Shown: piece by piece, positions 44,524 through 53,967 of the stretch
Numbering within the stretch: position 1 is the first letter of the stretch
Layout of the letters: the number at the start of each line of letters is the position of its first letter
Assembly (NCBI GenBank): GCA_910577045.1
Contig: CAJTLB010000008.1
Coordinates: forward strand, 1-64,000
Reading direction: 5' to 3'
From: an uncultured Lachnospiraceae bacterium
Lineage (GTDB): Bacteria; Bacillota; Clostridia; Lachnospirales; Lachnospiraceae
Length of the DNA stretch: 64,000 bases
The notes under the pieces: model-generated
Told to the model about the DNA's origin: nothing
Databases searched by the model: none
Seen by the model: the letters and a program-made list of their open reading frames with translations, nothing else
Made by a program: the position numbers and the translations under genes

Positions 44524-44550
44524 GGGGCTGCCATCAAAGCAGCCCCTTCT
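44524..44550 (+). terminator. terminator after small Spo0A-C-like gene
   Basis: GGGGCTGC (44524-44531), 7-nt loop, GCAGCCCC (44539-44546), then TTCTTTCC. Confidence 0.85.
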
Positions 44551-44564
44551 TTCCTAACTAAAAT

Positions 44565-44900
44565 TTAAACCTTTTTAATCATTCTAGACATATATGCCAT
44601 TACTCTATCCAGAAATGCATCCTTTTGTTCTTTATTACAATTTGCAATATAATATTCCACATCGAATTCTTTCATACATTCCCCTACTATCAAATAAGTT
44701 GGATCAATTCCATATCTTTTATACAAAGTCAGCAATTTGTCTGCCGATAAATCAGTAACCCCTGATTCATACTTTCTATAATGTTCTTCCGAAACTTTTA
44801 ATACAGCAGCAAATTCTGATTGTCTACATCCTAAATTGTTTCTTACCTCCCTCAATCTTTTTCCAATTTGAATATTTGTATTTTTTCTAGTTTCTTCCAT
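44565..44900 (-). CDS. XRE-family transcriptional regulator
   Basis: 111 residues from ATG 44900 (ggaggtg upstream). HTH about 8-65: IQIGKRLREVRNNLGCRQSEFAAVLKVSEEHYRKYESGVTDLSADKLLTLYKRYGIDPTYLI. The C-terminal helix (about 80-111) probably dimerises. A stand-alone Cro/CI-type regulator with no obvious target beyond itself; the aat gene ends 90 nt upstream. Confidence 0.88.
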   Translation of the reverse strand: MEETRKNTNIQIGKRLREVRNNLGCRQSEFAAVLKVSEEHYRKYESGVTDLSADKLLTLYKRYGIDPTYLIVGECMKEFDVEYYIANCNKEQKDAFLDRVMAYMSRMIKKV

Positions 44901-44989
44901 ATGTTGACACCTCCATTTATATACGATCATATCAATAGAAGTCGAAAACATACAGAATAGAAAACAACCCAACTACAAGCATTTTTTAA

Positions 44990-45649
44990 CTATTCTTCTC
45001 TTTTTGTCCCTTGTTTTAAGAGTTTATCATACCTTTCCCAACTTACATACTGCCCTCCCATACTTTCTAAATGTTCTGTATAAAATTGGCAGTCAATAAA
45101 ATAAAACCCTTTTTCTTCTAAAATTTCTGAAAATACAATTAATGCTGTTTTTGAACCATTTTCTTTTTCAGAAAACATGCTTTCTCCAAAAAAGCATTTC
45201 CCAATGGCAACTCCATATAGCCCTCCTGCAAGTTCTCCATCTACAAATGCTTCTACGCTTACTGCATATCCTTCTTTATGGAGCGCTAGATATGCCTCTT
45301 CCATTTCATCACTAATCCATGTCCCCTCTGTATCCTCCCGTTTTATCCTACACCTGTGCATAGTATCTTTAAAATCTCTGTTTAAAGAAACCTTAATTTC
45401 ATGTTTCCTTAAATACTTCCTCATGGAATGGGATATATGGACTTCACCTGGAAAAATTAAGTATCTTTCTCTTGGGCACCACCACAAAATCTCTTCCCCT
45501 GGGTTATACCAAGGAAAAATTCCATTTACATATGCCCATAAAAGCCTATCTACACTAAGGTCCCCGCCATATGCCAATAACCCATCTTCTCTAGCAAAGC
45601 GCGGATCAGGGAAACTTATTTTATCTTTTCTTAATTGAAATATGCGCAT
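44990..45649 (-). CDS. aat: leucyl/phenylalanyl-tRNA--protein transferase
   Basis: 219 residues. Family signature stretches are FPDPRFAREDGLLAYGGDLSVDRLLWAYVNGIFPWYNPGEEILWWCPRERYLI, HISHSMRKYLRK, ISDEMEEAYLALHKEGYAVSVEAFVDGELAGGLYGVAIGKCFFGESMFS and FIDCQFYTEHLESMGG. It adds Leu or Phe from tRNA to proteins with N-terminal Arg or Lys, marking them for ClpS-ClpAP in the N-degron pathway. The enzyme is best known from Proteobacteria; its presence in a clostridial genome is patchy. Confidence 0.95.
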   Translation of the reverse strand: MRIFQLRKDKISFPDPRFAREDGLLAYGGDLSVDRLLWAYVNGIFPWYNPGEEILWWCPRERYLIFPGEVHISHSMRKYLRKHEIKVSLNRDFKDTMHRCRIKREDTEGTWISDEMEEAYLALHKEGYAVSVEAFVDGELAGGLYGVAIGKCFFGESMFSEKENGSKTALIVFSEILEEKGFYFIDCQFYTEHLESMGGQYVSWERYDKLLKQGTKREE

Positions 45650-45693
45650 AATCCCTATATCCTCTATTCTGTACTTTTGTACCAGTTATCTGA

Positions 45694-46659
45694 TTACCCT
45701 AACACTTCATAAAGCACACGAACTACATTTTTATATGCCAGTTTTTCTATTTTCCTCTCTGACATTCCTTTCCTCTTTAATTCTGTAAATAATTTTTCCA
45801 TATAAAGAGGGCTATTAATCTCCATCTCACCACTAATTCCATCAAAATCAGTCCCTAAAGCAATAAAATCCTCGCCACCCAAATTATTCATATACATAAT
45901 ATGTGCTGCCAATGCTTCTATTGTGCTTTTCTCCGATTTTGCATCTGGCTGTAAAAATGCGCCATAAAAATTTACTCCTGCCACGCCGCCAACCTCTGCT
46001 ATTTTGCGTATCATATCATCTGTTAAGTTTCTTGGATGTGGGCTAAGGGCACGGGCATTTGAATGAGATGCCACAATTGGTTTCTTTGACAAATGGATTA
46101 CATCATAAAACCCACCATCTGACAAATGAGAAACATCTATTAGCATCCCTAAATCATTCATATATAAAATAGCCTCTTTCCCAAATGGTGTCAGTCCCTT
46201 TTCCATAATCCTTTGTTCCCTAGAATTAGGGAAACCAAAACAATTTTCATAATTCCAAGTAAGGCTAATTAAACGGACGCCATCCTGGTAAAACCGTTCC
46301 AAATTAGCCAACTTTCCTTCTACATGCCTGCCATCCTCTATTGTTAAAAATGCAGACATTTTCCCTTCTTTAAAGTTTTTTTCTGCTTCTTTCCCACTCC
46401 CGGCATAAGAGATACAGTCTTTATGCCTGTCTAAAGAAGTATAAAACAACTTTTTCAATGCTTGGTAATATACTTCATCTTCTGGCATCCATTCCCTTCC
46501 TTGCGGTGGAAAAAAGACTGCAAAAAACTGTCCATACATTCCTGCAGCCTTCATACGGTTAATATCTAACATCCCTTCTGGTAAATCAAAAATATCTTCT
46601 TTTTTCTTTAAAAACCCTAACTCCAACGTATCACAATGCAAATCTAAATATGGTACCAT
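45694..46659 (-). CDS. membrane-dipeptidase family (M19) hydrolase
   Basis: 321 residues. Binuclear zinc ligands: YLDLHCDT (H8, D10), FLTIEDGRH (bridging Glu), IDVSHLSDGG and IVASHSNARALSPHPRN (the two His), plus GTDFDG near the C-terminus. No signal peptide, so cytoplasmic as in many bacterial members. Cleaves dipeptides, including some with D-residues. RBS aaggag 6 nt before the ATG. Followed closely by aat, possibly one transcript with degV. Confidence 0.93.
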   Translation of the reverse strand: MVPYLDLHCDTLELGFLKKKEDIFDLPEGMLDINRMKAAGMYGQFFAVFFPPQGREWMPEDEVYYQALKKLFYTSLDRHKDCISYAGSGKEAEKNFKEGKMSAFLTIEDGRHVEGKLANLERFYQDGVRLISLTWNYENCFGFPNSREQRIMEKGLTPFGKEAILYMNDLGMLIDVSHLSDGGFYDVIHLSKKPIVASHSNARALSPHPRNLTDDMIRKIAEVGGVAGVNFYGAFLQPDAKSEKSTIEALAAHIMYMNNLGGEDFIALGTDFDGISGEMEINSPLYMEKLFTELKRKGMSERKIEKLAYKNVVRVLYEVLG

Positions 46660-46708
46660 GAAATCTCCTTATTGGATTCTTCCTTATATTCTATGCGGCT
46701 TTATCTGC

Positions 46709-47548
46709 TTATATCGTCACAATTACCCCGCCGTCATTTGCATACATTGTACTAACCCCTGCTGTATCCAAAATCACTGTTTCTTTTACAGAAATTTTAG
46801 AAAGAATCATTTTCTCTACAAGTTCTGCCCTCTCTGGGCAATTACAATGGGAAATCATTAACCTTTTTTGTTCTGGATCTTTTACATTTTTAACAATAAT
46901 TTCAGCCATCCTAGTAAGCGCTTTATTTATTCCCCTTACCTGATCTAACTTACAAATATTCCCATCTAAAGTTGCACCCATTACTGGCTTAATACTAAGG
47001 ACATTTGCAATAATTGCCTGCAAATTTGTCAGCCTGCCATTTTTCCTAAGCGTCTCTAACGTTTCTAATACAAAATACGTATTCATTTCTGCAATAAATG
47101 CTTCTACTTGCTTTACAATTTCTTCAAATGCTGCTCCCTGTCCTGCCAGCTCTTCCACTTTATAAGCAATCTGCGTCTGCCCTACTGACGCAGATCGTGA
47201 ATTAAATACATATACCTTTGTATCTTTATTTGTTTCCTCAAACAACTTTTTCCCCAGCATAGCACTATTATAAGAGCCACTTAGCTGTTCTGAAAGAGTC
47301 ACTACAAATACACAGTCATACCCGCCTTCATATGCTTGTAAATAACGCTCTGGCGAAGGGCATGATGACTTTGGGCAATTTGGCGAAGCTGCCACTTTCT
47401 TAATAAAATCCTTTTGATCAAATGTCTTATCATCCACAACTTGTATCTCATCTACCATCAATGTTAATGGGATTAATTCAAATTTTGCACTTTCTTTTTT
47501 TTCAGCAGGAAGCTCCCCACAACTATCCATTACTATCTTATAGTTCAT
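46709..47548 (-). CDS. DegV-family fatty-acid-binding protein
   Basis: 279 residues from ATG 47548 (aaaaggag 7 nt upstream). Domain pattern complete: YKIVMDSCGELP, the SSCPSPERYLQAYEG loop with the lipid-contacting SCPS, VVTLSEQLSGSYNSAML, SRSASVGQTQIAYKVEEL, YFVLETLETLRKNGRL and SIKPVMGATLDGNI. DegV (FakB-type) proteins hold a fatty acid for phosphorylation by FakA; no fakA is nearby. Binding ligand is not predictable. Confidence 0.93.
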   Translation of the reverse strand: MNYKIVMDSCGELPAEKKESAKFELIPLTLMVDEIQVVDDKTFDQKDFIKKVAASPNCPKSSCPSPERYLQAYEGGYDCVFVVTLSEQLSGSYNSAMLGKKLFEETNKDTKVYVFNSRSASVGQTQIAYKVEELAGQGAAFEEIVKQVEAFIAEMNTYFVLETLETLRKNGRLTNLQAIIANVLSIKPVMGATLDGNICKLDQVRGINKALTRMAEIIVKNVKDPEQKRLMISHCNCPERAELVEKMILSKISVKETVILDTAGVSTMYANDGGVIVTI

Positions 47549-47744
47549 AATACTCTCCTTTTGCATACATAATTTATACACTATGCTATATTCTATTATT
47601 ATAGCATTACATTCATGTAGTATTGATTACTATATATAATAGCACATGAAATACATTTTGAAAAGTATTATTTACTATGTTACTTAGTTTTCTTCTTTTC
47701 TTCCATCTACTTTCTTACTTACTTGTCACTATTCTGGCTTTTCC

Positions 47745-49022
47745 TTATTTATCAAAGAAAAATACTTCCATTAATTTACAAAGGCTTTTATAATCTGTAA
47801 CACCCATTGTTTCCCTTGCTGAGTGCATAGCAAGAATTGGTATTCCCATATCCACTGTACGCATTGGCAAAATACTAGATTGCAGGCTTCCTAATGTTGA
47901 GCCTCCCGGAATATCAGAGCGATTGGCAAATTTTTTATAGGCAATTTGATTCTCATAACATAATTGTTCTATAATAGCAGTTGCTTCACAATCTGTAGCA
48001 TACCTCTGTGTACCAGACTGTTTTAACGCCACTCCATCATTCAGATAAATCTGGTTTGTAATATCACATTTTTCTGGATGGTTTGGATGGATTGCATGTG
48101 CCACATCTACAGAAAGCATCATCCCACCTGCAATGGCACTTAAATATTCTGCCCTTCCCTTCCCTAACGCTAAATACAGCCTCTCTAAAATATAGGAAAG
48201 GAGCATAGAATCTCCACCCTGTTTCGTTTTACTGCCTACCTCTTCATTATCAAACAAAGCGACTACATGGATTCCTTTCTCTTTCCCTGAATGGATTAAA
48301 CCACTCACACATGCTTGGACACTGGTAATATTATCAATGCGGGGTGATGTCAACATTTCTTTCTGGAAACCAAAAACCGTTGGTTTGTCTACATTATAAA
48401 GGTTTAATTCATAATCTAAAATTTCTTCCTGCCTTACCTCTAACCTATCTGCAATTTCCTTTAAAAACCAGTCTCCCCTTTCCTTTATTCCAGCTAAAGG
48501 CAGTAAATCAACCTGCCTATTTAATTCTATTCCCTCATTTATTTTCCGGTTCATATGAATTGCTAGGTTTGGAATAATGCAAACAGGTTCCTCCATATCC
48601 AAAAGCCGTATTTCAGGCACAAATGCTTCTTTTCCCCGAAGCGCCACACGCCCTGCTATGGAAAGTGGCCTGTCTAACCATGTATTGAAAATTGGCCCAC
48701 CATATACCTCCACATTTAAAACTGCATACCTTCCTATCTTTTCTGGCAGAGGCTTTATCTTAAAACAAGGAAAATCGGTATGGGCAGCTTCTATACGGAG
48801 CATATCCTTTGCTTCCCAATTCTCCCCTATTATAAATGCAATAAGAGAAGATCCATACACACGGAGAAAATACCCTTTTCCTTTTTCCACTTTCCAGTCC
48901 TCTTCCCATATAAGCTCCTGGAATCCTGCCAATGAAAACTGCTCTATTGCTTCTTTTACAGTATGAAATGGCGATGTACTATTTCCTAATACCCTACATA
49001 ATGTATCTATATCCTGTTTCAT
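47745..49022 (-). CDS. M18-family aminopeptidase
   Basis: 425 residues. Zinc ligands and catalytic acids: EAAHTDFPCFKIKP (His, Asp), DNEEVGSKTKQGGDS (Glu pair), LSVDVAHAIHPNHPEK, and a terminal LAMHSARETMGVTD with the last His. The NTWLDRPLSIAGRVAL segment gives the bridging Asp. Cytosolic, probably dodecameric tetrahedral aminopeptidase with preference for acidic or neutral N-termini. RBS aaggag before ATG; the DUF5721 gene precedes it by 35 nt. Confidence 0.94.
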   Translation of the reverse strand: MKQDIDTLCRVLGNSTSPFHTVKEAIEQFSLAGFQELIWEEDWKVEKGKGYFLRVYGSSLIAFIIGENWEAKDMLRIEAAHTDFPCFKIKPLPEKIGRYAVLNVEVYGGPIFNTWLDRPLSIAGRVALRGKEAFVPEIRLLDMEEPVCIIPNLAIHMNRKINEGIELNRQVDLLPLAGIKERGDWFLKEIADRLEVRQEEILDYELNLYNVDKPTVFGFQKEMLTSPRIDNITSVQACVSGLIHSGKEKGIHVVALFDNEEVGSKTKQGGDSMLLSYILERLYLALGKGRAEYLSAIAGGMMLSVDVAHAIHPNHPEKCDITNQIYLNDGVALKQSGTQRYATDCEATAIIEQLCYENQIAYKKFANRSDIPGGSTLGSLQSSILPMRTVDMGIPILAMHSARETMGVTDYKSLCKLMEVFFFDK

Positions 49023-49057
49023 AAAATTCTCCTTATTTTTTCTGCTTTTACTCTATC

Positions 49058-49552
49058 TTAGTGCTCACATACTATTTCTGCCTGTTTTAAAAAACCCTCT
49101 AAACGTTGTTCCCAAAATTGTTCCAATGACTTGTCCATGGTAAACATCCTCATAGACACCCCGCTTGTTAAAGTAAGTTTCTTATTATCATAACGCACAT
49201 TAAAAAATAAACCTTCTACATCTGAAGATTGGAATGGCAACCCACTCTTTCCTAATAATTTTTCTACGGCACTTTCTGCCATTTTAAATATTAATTTCAT
49301 ACTTTCTGGAGTTTTCTTGCCCTTAATCATTTGAAAACAAATTGGCCTTACACTAGCCCACCTACTAATACTTTTTTCTGTAAGTTCTTCCCACTCTTCC
49401 TCTGTATAATACTCTCTATGGATATGCCCATCTATCATAAAAGTATTTGAAGTCACAATAACTGCCTCCACAAGCTGGAACCCGTCAAACACTTCTTTTA
49501 AAAAAAGCTTCTCCATAAAATCTCTTACATCTGAAACTGTACAGGCAAACAT
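49058..49552 (-). CDS. DUF5721-like hypothetical protein
   Basis: 164 residues: MFACTVSDVRDFMEKLFLKEVFDGFQLVEAVIVTSNTFMIDGHIHREYYTEEEWEEL and a C-terminal RYDNKKLTLTSGVSMRMFTMDKSLEQFWEQRLEGFLKQ. It matches my memory of the DUF5721 family, a conserved Lachnospiraceae protein of unknown role. No signal or membrane segment. Encoded directly upstream of the M18 peptidase and probably cotranscribed. Confidence 0.65.
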   Translation of the reverse strand: MFACTVSDVRDFMEKLFLKEVFDGFQLVEAVIVTSNTFMIDGHIHREYYTEEEWEELTEKSISRWASVRPICFQMIKGKKTPESMKLIFKMAESAVEKLLGKSGLPFQSSDVEGLFFNVRYDNKKLTLTSGVSMRMFTMDKSLEQFWEQRLEGFLKQAEIVCEH

Positions 49553-49658
49553 ATGCTTTTTTCTCCTTTATTCTTTCTACTATTACCGTAATTATAGTAT
49601 GGAAGTCCTTTTTTGTAAAGCTTCCAGCCTAATCCATGTCAGGCTTGTTTTTAAATTG

Positions 49659-49685
49659 TTAGCACTCTTTTTAAATGAGTGCTAA
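49659..49685. promoter_or_regulatory. CIRCE operator (HrcA site)
   Basis: TTAGCACTC (49659-49667), 9-nt spacer, GAGTGCTAA (49677-49685): an exact 9-9-9 CIRCE element. It lies 7 bp upstream of the htpG -35 box rather than downstream of it. Confidence 0.95.
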
Positions 49686-49692
49686 TTTCCTC

Positions 49693-49721
49693 TTGACATT
49701 TGTTACAACTCGTACTAATAT
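49693..49721 (+). promoter_or_regulatory. htpG promoter
   Basis: TTGACA (49693-49698), 17-nt spacer, TAATAT (49716-49721), about 70 nt before the start codon. Confidence 0.8.
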
Positions 49722-49791
49722 AGTAAGAAATAAAAGAACTATAAAAGAAAATGTTTAACAATCAACAGCAAAGATTAAAGGAGTGTTTAAA

Positions 49792-51882
49792 ATGGAAAAG
49801 CATGGTAGTCTTTCAATTAGCAGCGAAAATATTTTCCCAATTATTAAAAAATGGATGTATTCTGACCACGATATTTTTGTACGGGAACTTATCTCAAATG
49901 GATGTGATGCCATTACTAAGTTAAAAAAATTGGATATGATGGGAGAATACAGTATCCCAGAAGACAACAAATTTAAAGTCCAAGTTATCGTAAACCCAGA
50001 AGAAAAAACATTAAAATTTATTGACAACGGCCTTGGCATGACCTCAGAAGAAGTAGAGGAATATATTAACCAAATTGCTTTCTCTGGTGCAACTGATTTC
50101 CTTGCCAAATATAAGGACAAAGCAAATGAAGATCAGATTATTGGCCACTTTGGGTTAGGTTTTTACTCTGCTTTTATGGTAGCAGATGAAGTGCATATTG
50201 ATACTCTTTCTTACAAAGAAAATGCACAGCCTGTCCACTGGGAATGTGATGGTGGCACAGAATACAATATGTCTGCTGGAAACCGTACAGAAGTTGGTAC
50301 AGAAATTACTCTTTTCTTAAATGAAGATTGCTTGGAATTCTCTAACGAATACCGTGTACGTGAAGTATTGGAAAAATATTGTTCCTTTATGCCAACCGAA
50401 ATTTATTTAAGTAAAGCCAATGCAGAACAAGAGTATGAAACCATTGACAAAGACGATTTACGCGACACTGACACAATTATTGAAACAATCCATACTGAAG
50501 CCAAAACAGAAGAAAAAGAAAAGGAAGATGGCACAAAAGAAACCGTAGAAGTTTCTCCTGCTAAAGATGAATATAAAATTGTAAAACGTCCTGTCCCTAT
50601 TAACAATACCACGCCTCTTTGGGGCAAACAGCCAAATGATTGTACAGAAGAAGAATACAAAGAATTTTACCGCACAGTATTCCGCGACTTTAAAGAGCCT
50701 TTATTCTGGATCCACTTAAATATGGATTACCCATTTAACTTAAAGGGTATCCTTTATTTCCCAAAAATCAATACCGAATATGATTCTATTGAAGGTGTAA
50801 TTAAGCTTTACAATAACCAAGTCTTTATTGCAGACAATATAAAAGAAGTTATCCCTGAATTTTTAACTCTTTTAAAGGGTGTTATTGACTGCCCAGACTT
50901 GCCGCTTAATGTGTCCAGAAGTGCCCTCCAAAATGATGGGTTCGTTAAAAAAATTGCAGATTATATTACAAAGAAAGTTGCAGATAAATTATCTGGCATG
51001 TGCAAAACAGAAAAAGAATCCTATGAAAAATACTGGGATGATATTAGCCCATTTATTAAATTTGGCTGTATTCGGGACAATAAATTCTGTGAACGGATGA
51101 ACGACTATATTTTATTTAAAGATTTAGACGGCAAGTACCTTACTCTTCCAGAGGCATTAAAGGTAAATGATGAAATAGAAGAAAAACAAGAAACAGATAC
51201 GGAAAACAATACCGAAACTTCTTCAGAAAAAACTTCTAATCCTACTGAGAATGATTCCTCTGAAGAAACAGATGAAACCAAAAAACGTACTATTTTCTAT
51301 GTAACAGATGAGGTACAACAAGGGCAATATATTAAAATGTTTAAAGAGCAAGGATTAACGGCCTTTATTTTAAACCACAATATTGACCAGCCATTTATCA
51401 ACCATTTAGAGCAAAAAAATGAAAAAATCCGTTTCCAAAGAATTGATGCAGATTTAACAGAAGAATTTAAAGAAGAAATGGATGCAGATGCTTTAAAAGA
51501 AGAGATTGATTCTCTTACCGATATTTTCCGCAAAGCATTAAAGAATGACAAGTTAGATGTAAAAGTTGAAAAACTAAAAAATACCGAAGTTTCTTCTATG
51601 ATTACTTTATCCGAAGAAAACCGCCGTATGCAGGATATGATGAAAATGTACAATATGTATGGCATGGACTCCTCTATGTTTGGAAATTCTGAAACATTAA
51701 TCTTAAACTATAATAATACATTAGTACAATATATCCTAAATCACAAAGATTCTGAACATGTCCCAATGATGTGCGAACAGCTCTACGATCTTGCTATGAT
51801 TAGTAATAAACCGTTAAAACCAGAGGCTATGAGCAACTTTATTAAGAGAAGCAATGATATTATGATCTTATTGGCAAAATAA
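49792..51882 (+). CDS. htpG: Hsp90-family chaperone HtpG
   Basis: 696 residues from ATG 49792 (aaaggag 8 nt upstream). N-terminal GHKL ATPase: ELISNGCDAITKLKKL (catalytic Glu and the Asn), IDNGLGM, FSGATDF, GHFGLGFYSAFMVAD. A charged linker (about 215-255, TEEKEKEDGTKETVEV) precedes the middle domain (TPLWGKQPNDCTEEEYKEFYR, LPLNVSRSALQNDG) and the C-terminal dimerisation domain. Two acidic low-complexity insertions make it about 70 residues longer than E. coli HtpG. Control by HrcA through CIRCE is indicated. Confidence 0.97.
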   Translation: MEKHGSLSISSENIFPIIKKWMYSDHDIFVRELISNGCDAITKLKKLDMMGEYSIPEDNKFKVQVIVNPEEKTLKFIDNGLGMTSEEVEEYINQIAFSGATDFLAKYKDKANEDQIIGHFGLGFYSAFMVADEVHIDTLSYKENAQPVHWECDGGTEYNMSAGNRTEVGTEITLFLNEDCLEFSNEYRVREVLEKYCSFMPTEIYLSKANAEQEYETIDKDDLRDTDTIIETIHTEAKTEEKEKEDGTKETVEVSPAKDEYKIVKRPVPINNTTPLWGKQPNDCTEEEYKEFYRTVFRDFKEPLFWIHLNMDYPFNLKGILYFPKINTEYDSIEGVIKLYNNQVFIADNIKEVIPEFLTLLKGVIDCPDLPLNVSRSALQNDGFVKKIADYITKKVADKLSGMCKTEKESYEKYWDDISPFIKFGCIRDNKFCERMNDYILFKDLDGKYLTLPEALKVNDEIEEKQETDTENNTETSSEKTSNPTENDSSEETDETKKRTIFYVTDEVQQGQYIKMFKEQGLTAFILNHNIDQPFINHLEQKNEKIRFQRIDADLTEEFKEEMDADALKEEIDSLTDIFRKALKNDKLDVKVEKLKNTEVSSMITLSEENRRMQDMMKMYNMYGMDSSMFGNSETLILNYNNTLVQYILNHKDSEHVPMMCEQLYDLAMISNKPLKPEAMSNFIKRSNDIMILLAK

Positions 51883-51921
51883 TAAAAATTTATAAAGAAA
51901 TATTTATCAATTTTATGCAAT

Positions 51922-51960
51922 AAAGGTGAAAAGCTTATTTTCAAGCTTTTCACCTTTATT
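51922..51960. terminator. bidirectional terminator between htpG and rarA
   Basis: 15-bp arms AAAGGTGAAAAGCTT and AAGCTTTTCACCTTT (51922-51936, 51943-51957) followed by ATTGT. Convergent genes on both sides. Confidence 0.85.
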
Positions 51961-52031
51961 GTACAAAAATTCTTTTCCAAACAAATCTACATAGCTGCCT
52001 ATTACAATAACTGAAAGAATAAATGTACCCT

Positions 52032-53357
52032 TTAACTTGCGTTGCCATTCTTCCATTTTTCTATTTCTTCTAACCGTTCCTTCACCTGTTTTTCTTTTCC
52101 CTGGGTAGTTGGCTGGTAATAACTATGCCCAGCCAAGGCATCTGGAAGGCACTGCATCCTTGCCATTTTTTCTTCTGTATTATGTGCGTATATATACCCT
52201 TCCCCATAATGTAAATCCTGCATTAATGTAGTTGGTGCATTACAAATATGAAGTGGGACAGGCTCTGCCGGAAACTCTTTTATATCCTTTTTACACGCAT
52301 TACACGCCATATAAAGGGCATTGGATTTTGGTGCCATAGCTAAGTATACTACTGCATGGGCTAAATGGACATCACACTCTGGCATCCCTAAAAAATGGCA
52401 TGCCTGATAAGAAGCTACTGCCACCTGTAAAGCATTCGAATCTGCCATCCCTACATCTTCGCTGGCAAAACGGACTAAACGCCTTGCAATATAAAGAGGG
52501 TCTTCCCCGCCATCTAACATACGATACATCCAATATACTGCTGCATTAGGGTCACTATTGCGCATCGATTTATGCAGCGCTGAAATTAAATTATAATGTT
52601 CTTCTCCATTTTTATCATATAACAGGGATCGGCGGTTCATACACTGTGCTAAAACCTCTTTTGTTACACACAGTACTGCCTTTTCATTCATTTCACTATT
52701 AAATACTGCCATCTCCAACGTATTTAGCGCTGTCCTAGCATCCCCATTTGAAAAACGGGCAATTGCTGACACCTGTGCATCTTCTATTGAAATTTCCATG
52801 TTCCCAAGCCCTTTTGGGCTTTTTAGCGCATAAAGAAGCAATTCTTTTATTTCATTTTCTTCTAATGCTTTTAAAATAAATACTTTGCACCTAGATAACA
52901 AAGCAGAATTAATTTCAAAGGAAGGATTTTCTGTTGTTGCACCTACTAAAATAATACTTCCTTTTTCCACATAAGGAAGAAAGGCATCTTGCTGTGCCTT
53001 ATTAAAACGATGGATTTCATCTGCAAATAAAAGAGTCCTGGTTCCCATAATACGGTTCTCTTCTGCCTGTGCCATTACTTCTTTAATTTCTTTTATCCCG
53101 CTGGTAACAGCACTAAATTCTACAAACTTTGCCTTTGTCTGCCTTGCAATAATCCTTGCCAATGTTGTTTTCCCTACACCAGGAGGGCCCCAGAAAATCA
53201 TAGAAGAAATTTGATCTCTTTCGATTAACTGCCTTAATATCATTCCCTTGCCAATCAGGTGTTTTTGCCCTACATATTCCTCTAATGCTTCTGGCCGCAG
53301 CCTGTTTGCCAGTGGCGCTGTCCTTTCCTGATTGTCAAATAAACTTAACTGTTCCAT
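52032..53357 (-). CDS. rarA: replication-associated recombination protein A (MgsA/RarA)
   Basis: 441 residues. AAA+ clamp-loader-like ATPase: RPEALEEYVGQKHLIG, Walker A GPPGVGKTT (57-65), Walker B LLFADEIHRFNK (109-120), sensor 1 LVGATTENPSFEIN, sensor 2 GDARTALNTLE, and the C-terminal tetramer region with YWMYRMLDGGEDPLYIARRLVRFASEDVG. Acts at stalled replication forks. RBS weak. A common clostridial neighbour of the two hypotheticals upstream. Confidence 0.96.
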   Translation of the reverse strand: MEQLSLFDNQERTAPLANRLRPEALEEYVGQKHLIGKGMILRQLIERDQISSMIFWGPPGVGKTTLARIIARQTKAKFVEFSAVTSGIKEIKEVMAQAEENRIMGTRTLLFADEIHRFNKAQQDAFLPYVEKGSIILVGATTENPSFEINSALLSRCKVFILKALEENEIKELLLYALKSPKGLGNMEISIEDAQVSAIARFSNGDARTALNTLEMAVFNSEMNEKAVLCVTKEVLAQCMNRRSLLYDKNGEEHYNLISALHKSMRNSDPNAAVYWMYRMLDGGEDPLYIARRLVRFASEDVGMADSNALQVAVASYQACHFLGMPECDVHLAHAVVYLAMAPKSNALYMACNACKKDIKEFPAEPVPLHICNAPTTLMQDLHYGEGYIYAHNTEEKMARMQCLPDALAGHSYYQPTTQGKEKQVKERLEEIEKWKNGNAS

Positions 53358-53403
53358 TTTATTAACCTACTAATTCCTTTTTTAATCCTCTTTTTCCTGT
53401 AAG

Positions 53404-53967
53404 CTATTTTTCATTACAAAGTATCCTATTCTCTTTTAAAAAATAAAACTCTGCCTGAAATCCCTCTTTTACCGCAAGTTGTACCCCTATTTCCAACATA
53501 CGGCTATTTAGCCTATGGTACATTATCTTTTCTTCCCATTGGATTCCTAAAATATACTCTTGTTCCCTTGCTGTTAAACAGGAAATCACTTGTTGAAGTT
53601 TATTTTTGTCCTTCTTTATCCATATACCAAATGGGCACTGCATATAAGAATTTTCTTCCCCATTCCTTGCAATATTCTCCACTAAGGAAGAATTCCACTG
53701 ATACCTATTTTTTGTTCCAACTGGCTGCCTTTGCATACCCTCTTTGTTACAATCAAATTGGAGAATCCCTATCTCTACCATATATTGGAATACCGTTTTT
53801 TCCACACGTTCCCTTGGCGTTGGGAATGCCAATTCCTTTATAATCTGATCGACAGAATATCCCCGGTCTACCAAATGCCGGATCGATCCACCACTTGCCA
53901 CGTCAAATACAAAATTTGACAATGCTGCCTCAAAGTATTCCTGCCTTCCGCCATATCCATTATACAT
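53404..53967 (-). CDS. conserved-looking hypothetical protein
   Basis: 187 residues from ATG 53967, which overlaps the previous gene's stop by 8 nt. N-terminal MYNGYGGRQEYFEAALSNFVFDVASGGSIRHLVDRGYSVDQIIKELAFPTPRERVEKTVFQYMVEIGIL looks like a helical, possibly winged-helix, regulator-type domain. Short basic stretches follow (IKKDKNKLQQVISCL). No family recognised. Tight overlap with the next gene suggests a shared function. Confidence 0.6.
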   Translation of the reverse strand: MYNGYGGRQEYFEAALSNFVFDVASGGSIRHLVDRGYSVDQIIKELAFPTPRERVEKTVFQYMVEIGILQFDCNKEGMQRQPVGTKNRYQWNSSLVENIARNGEENSYMQCPFGIWIKKDKNKLQQVISCLTAREQEYILGIQWEEKIMYHRLNSRMLEIGVQLAVKEGFQAEFYFLKENRILCNEK

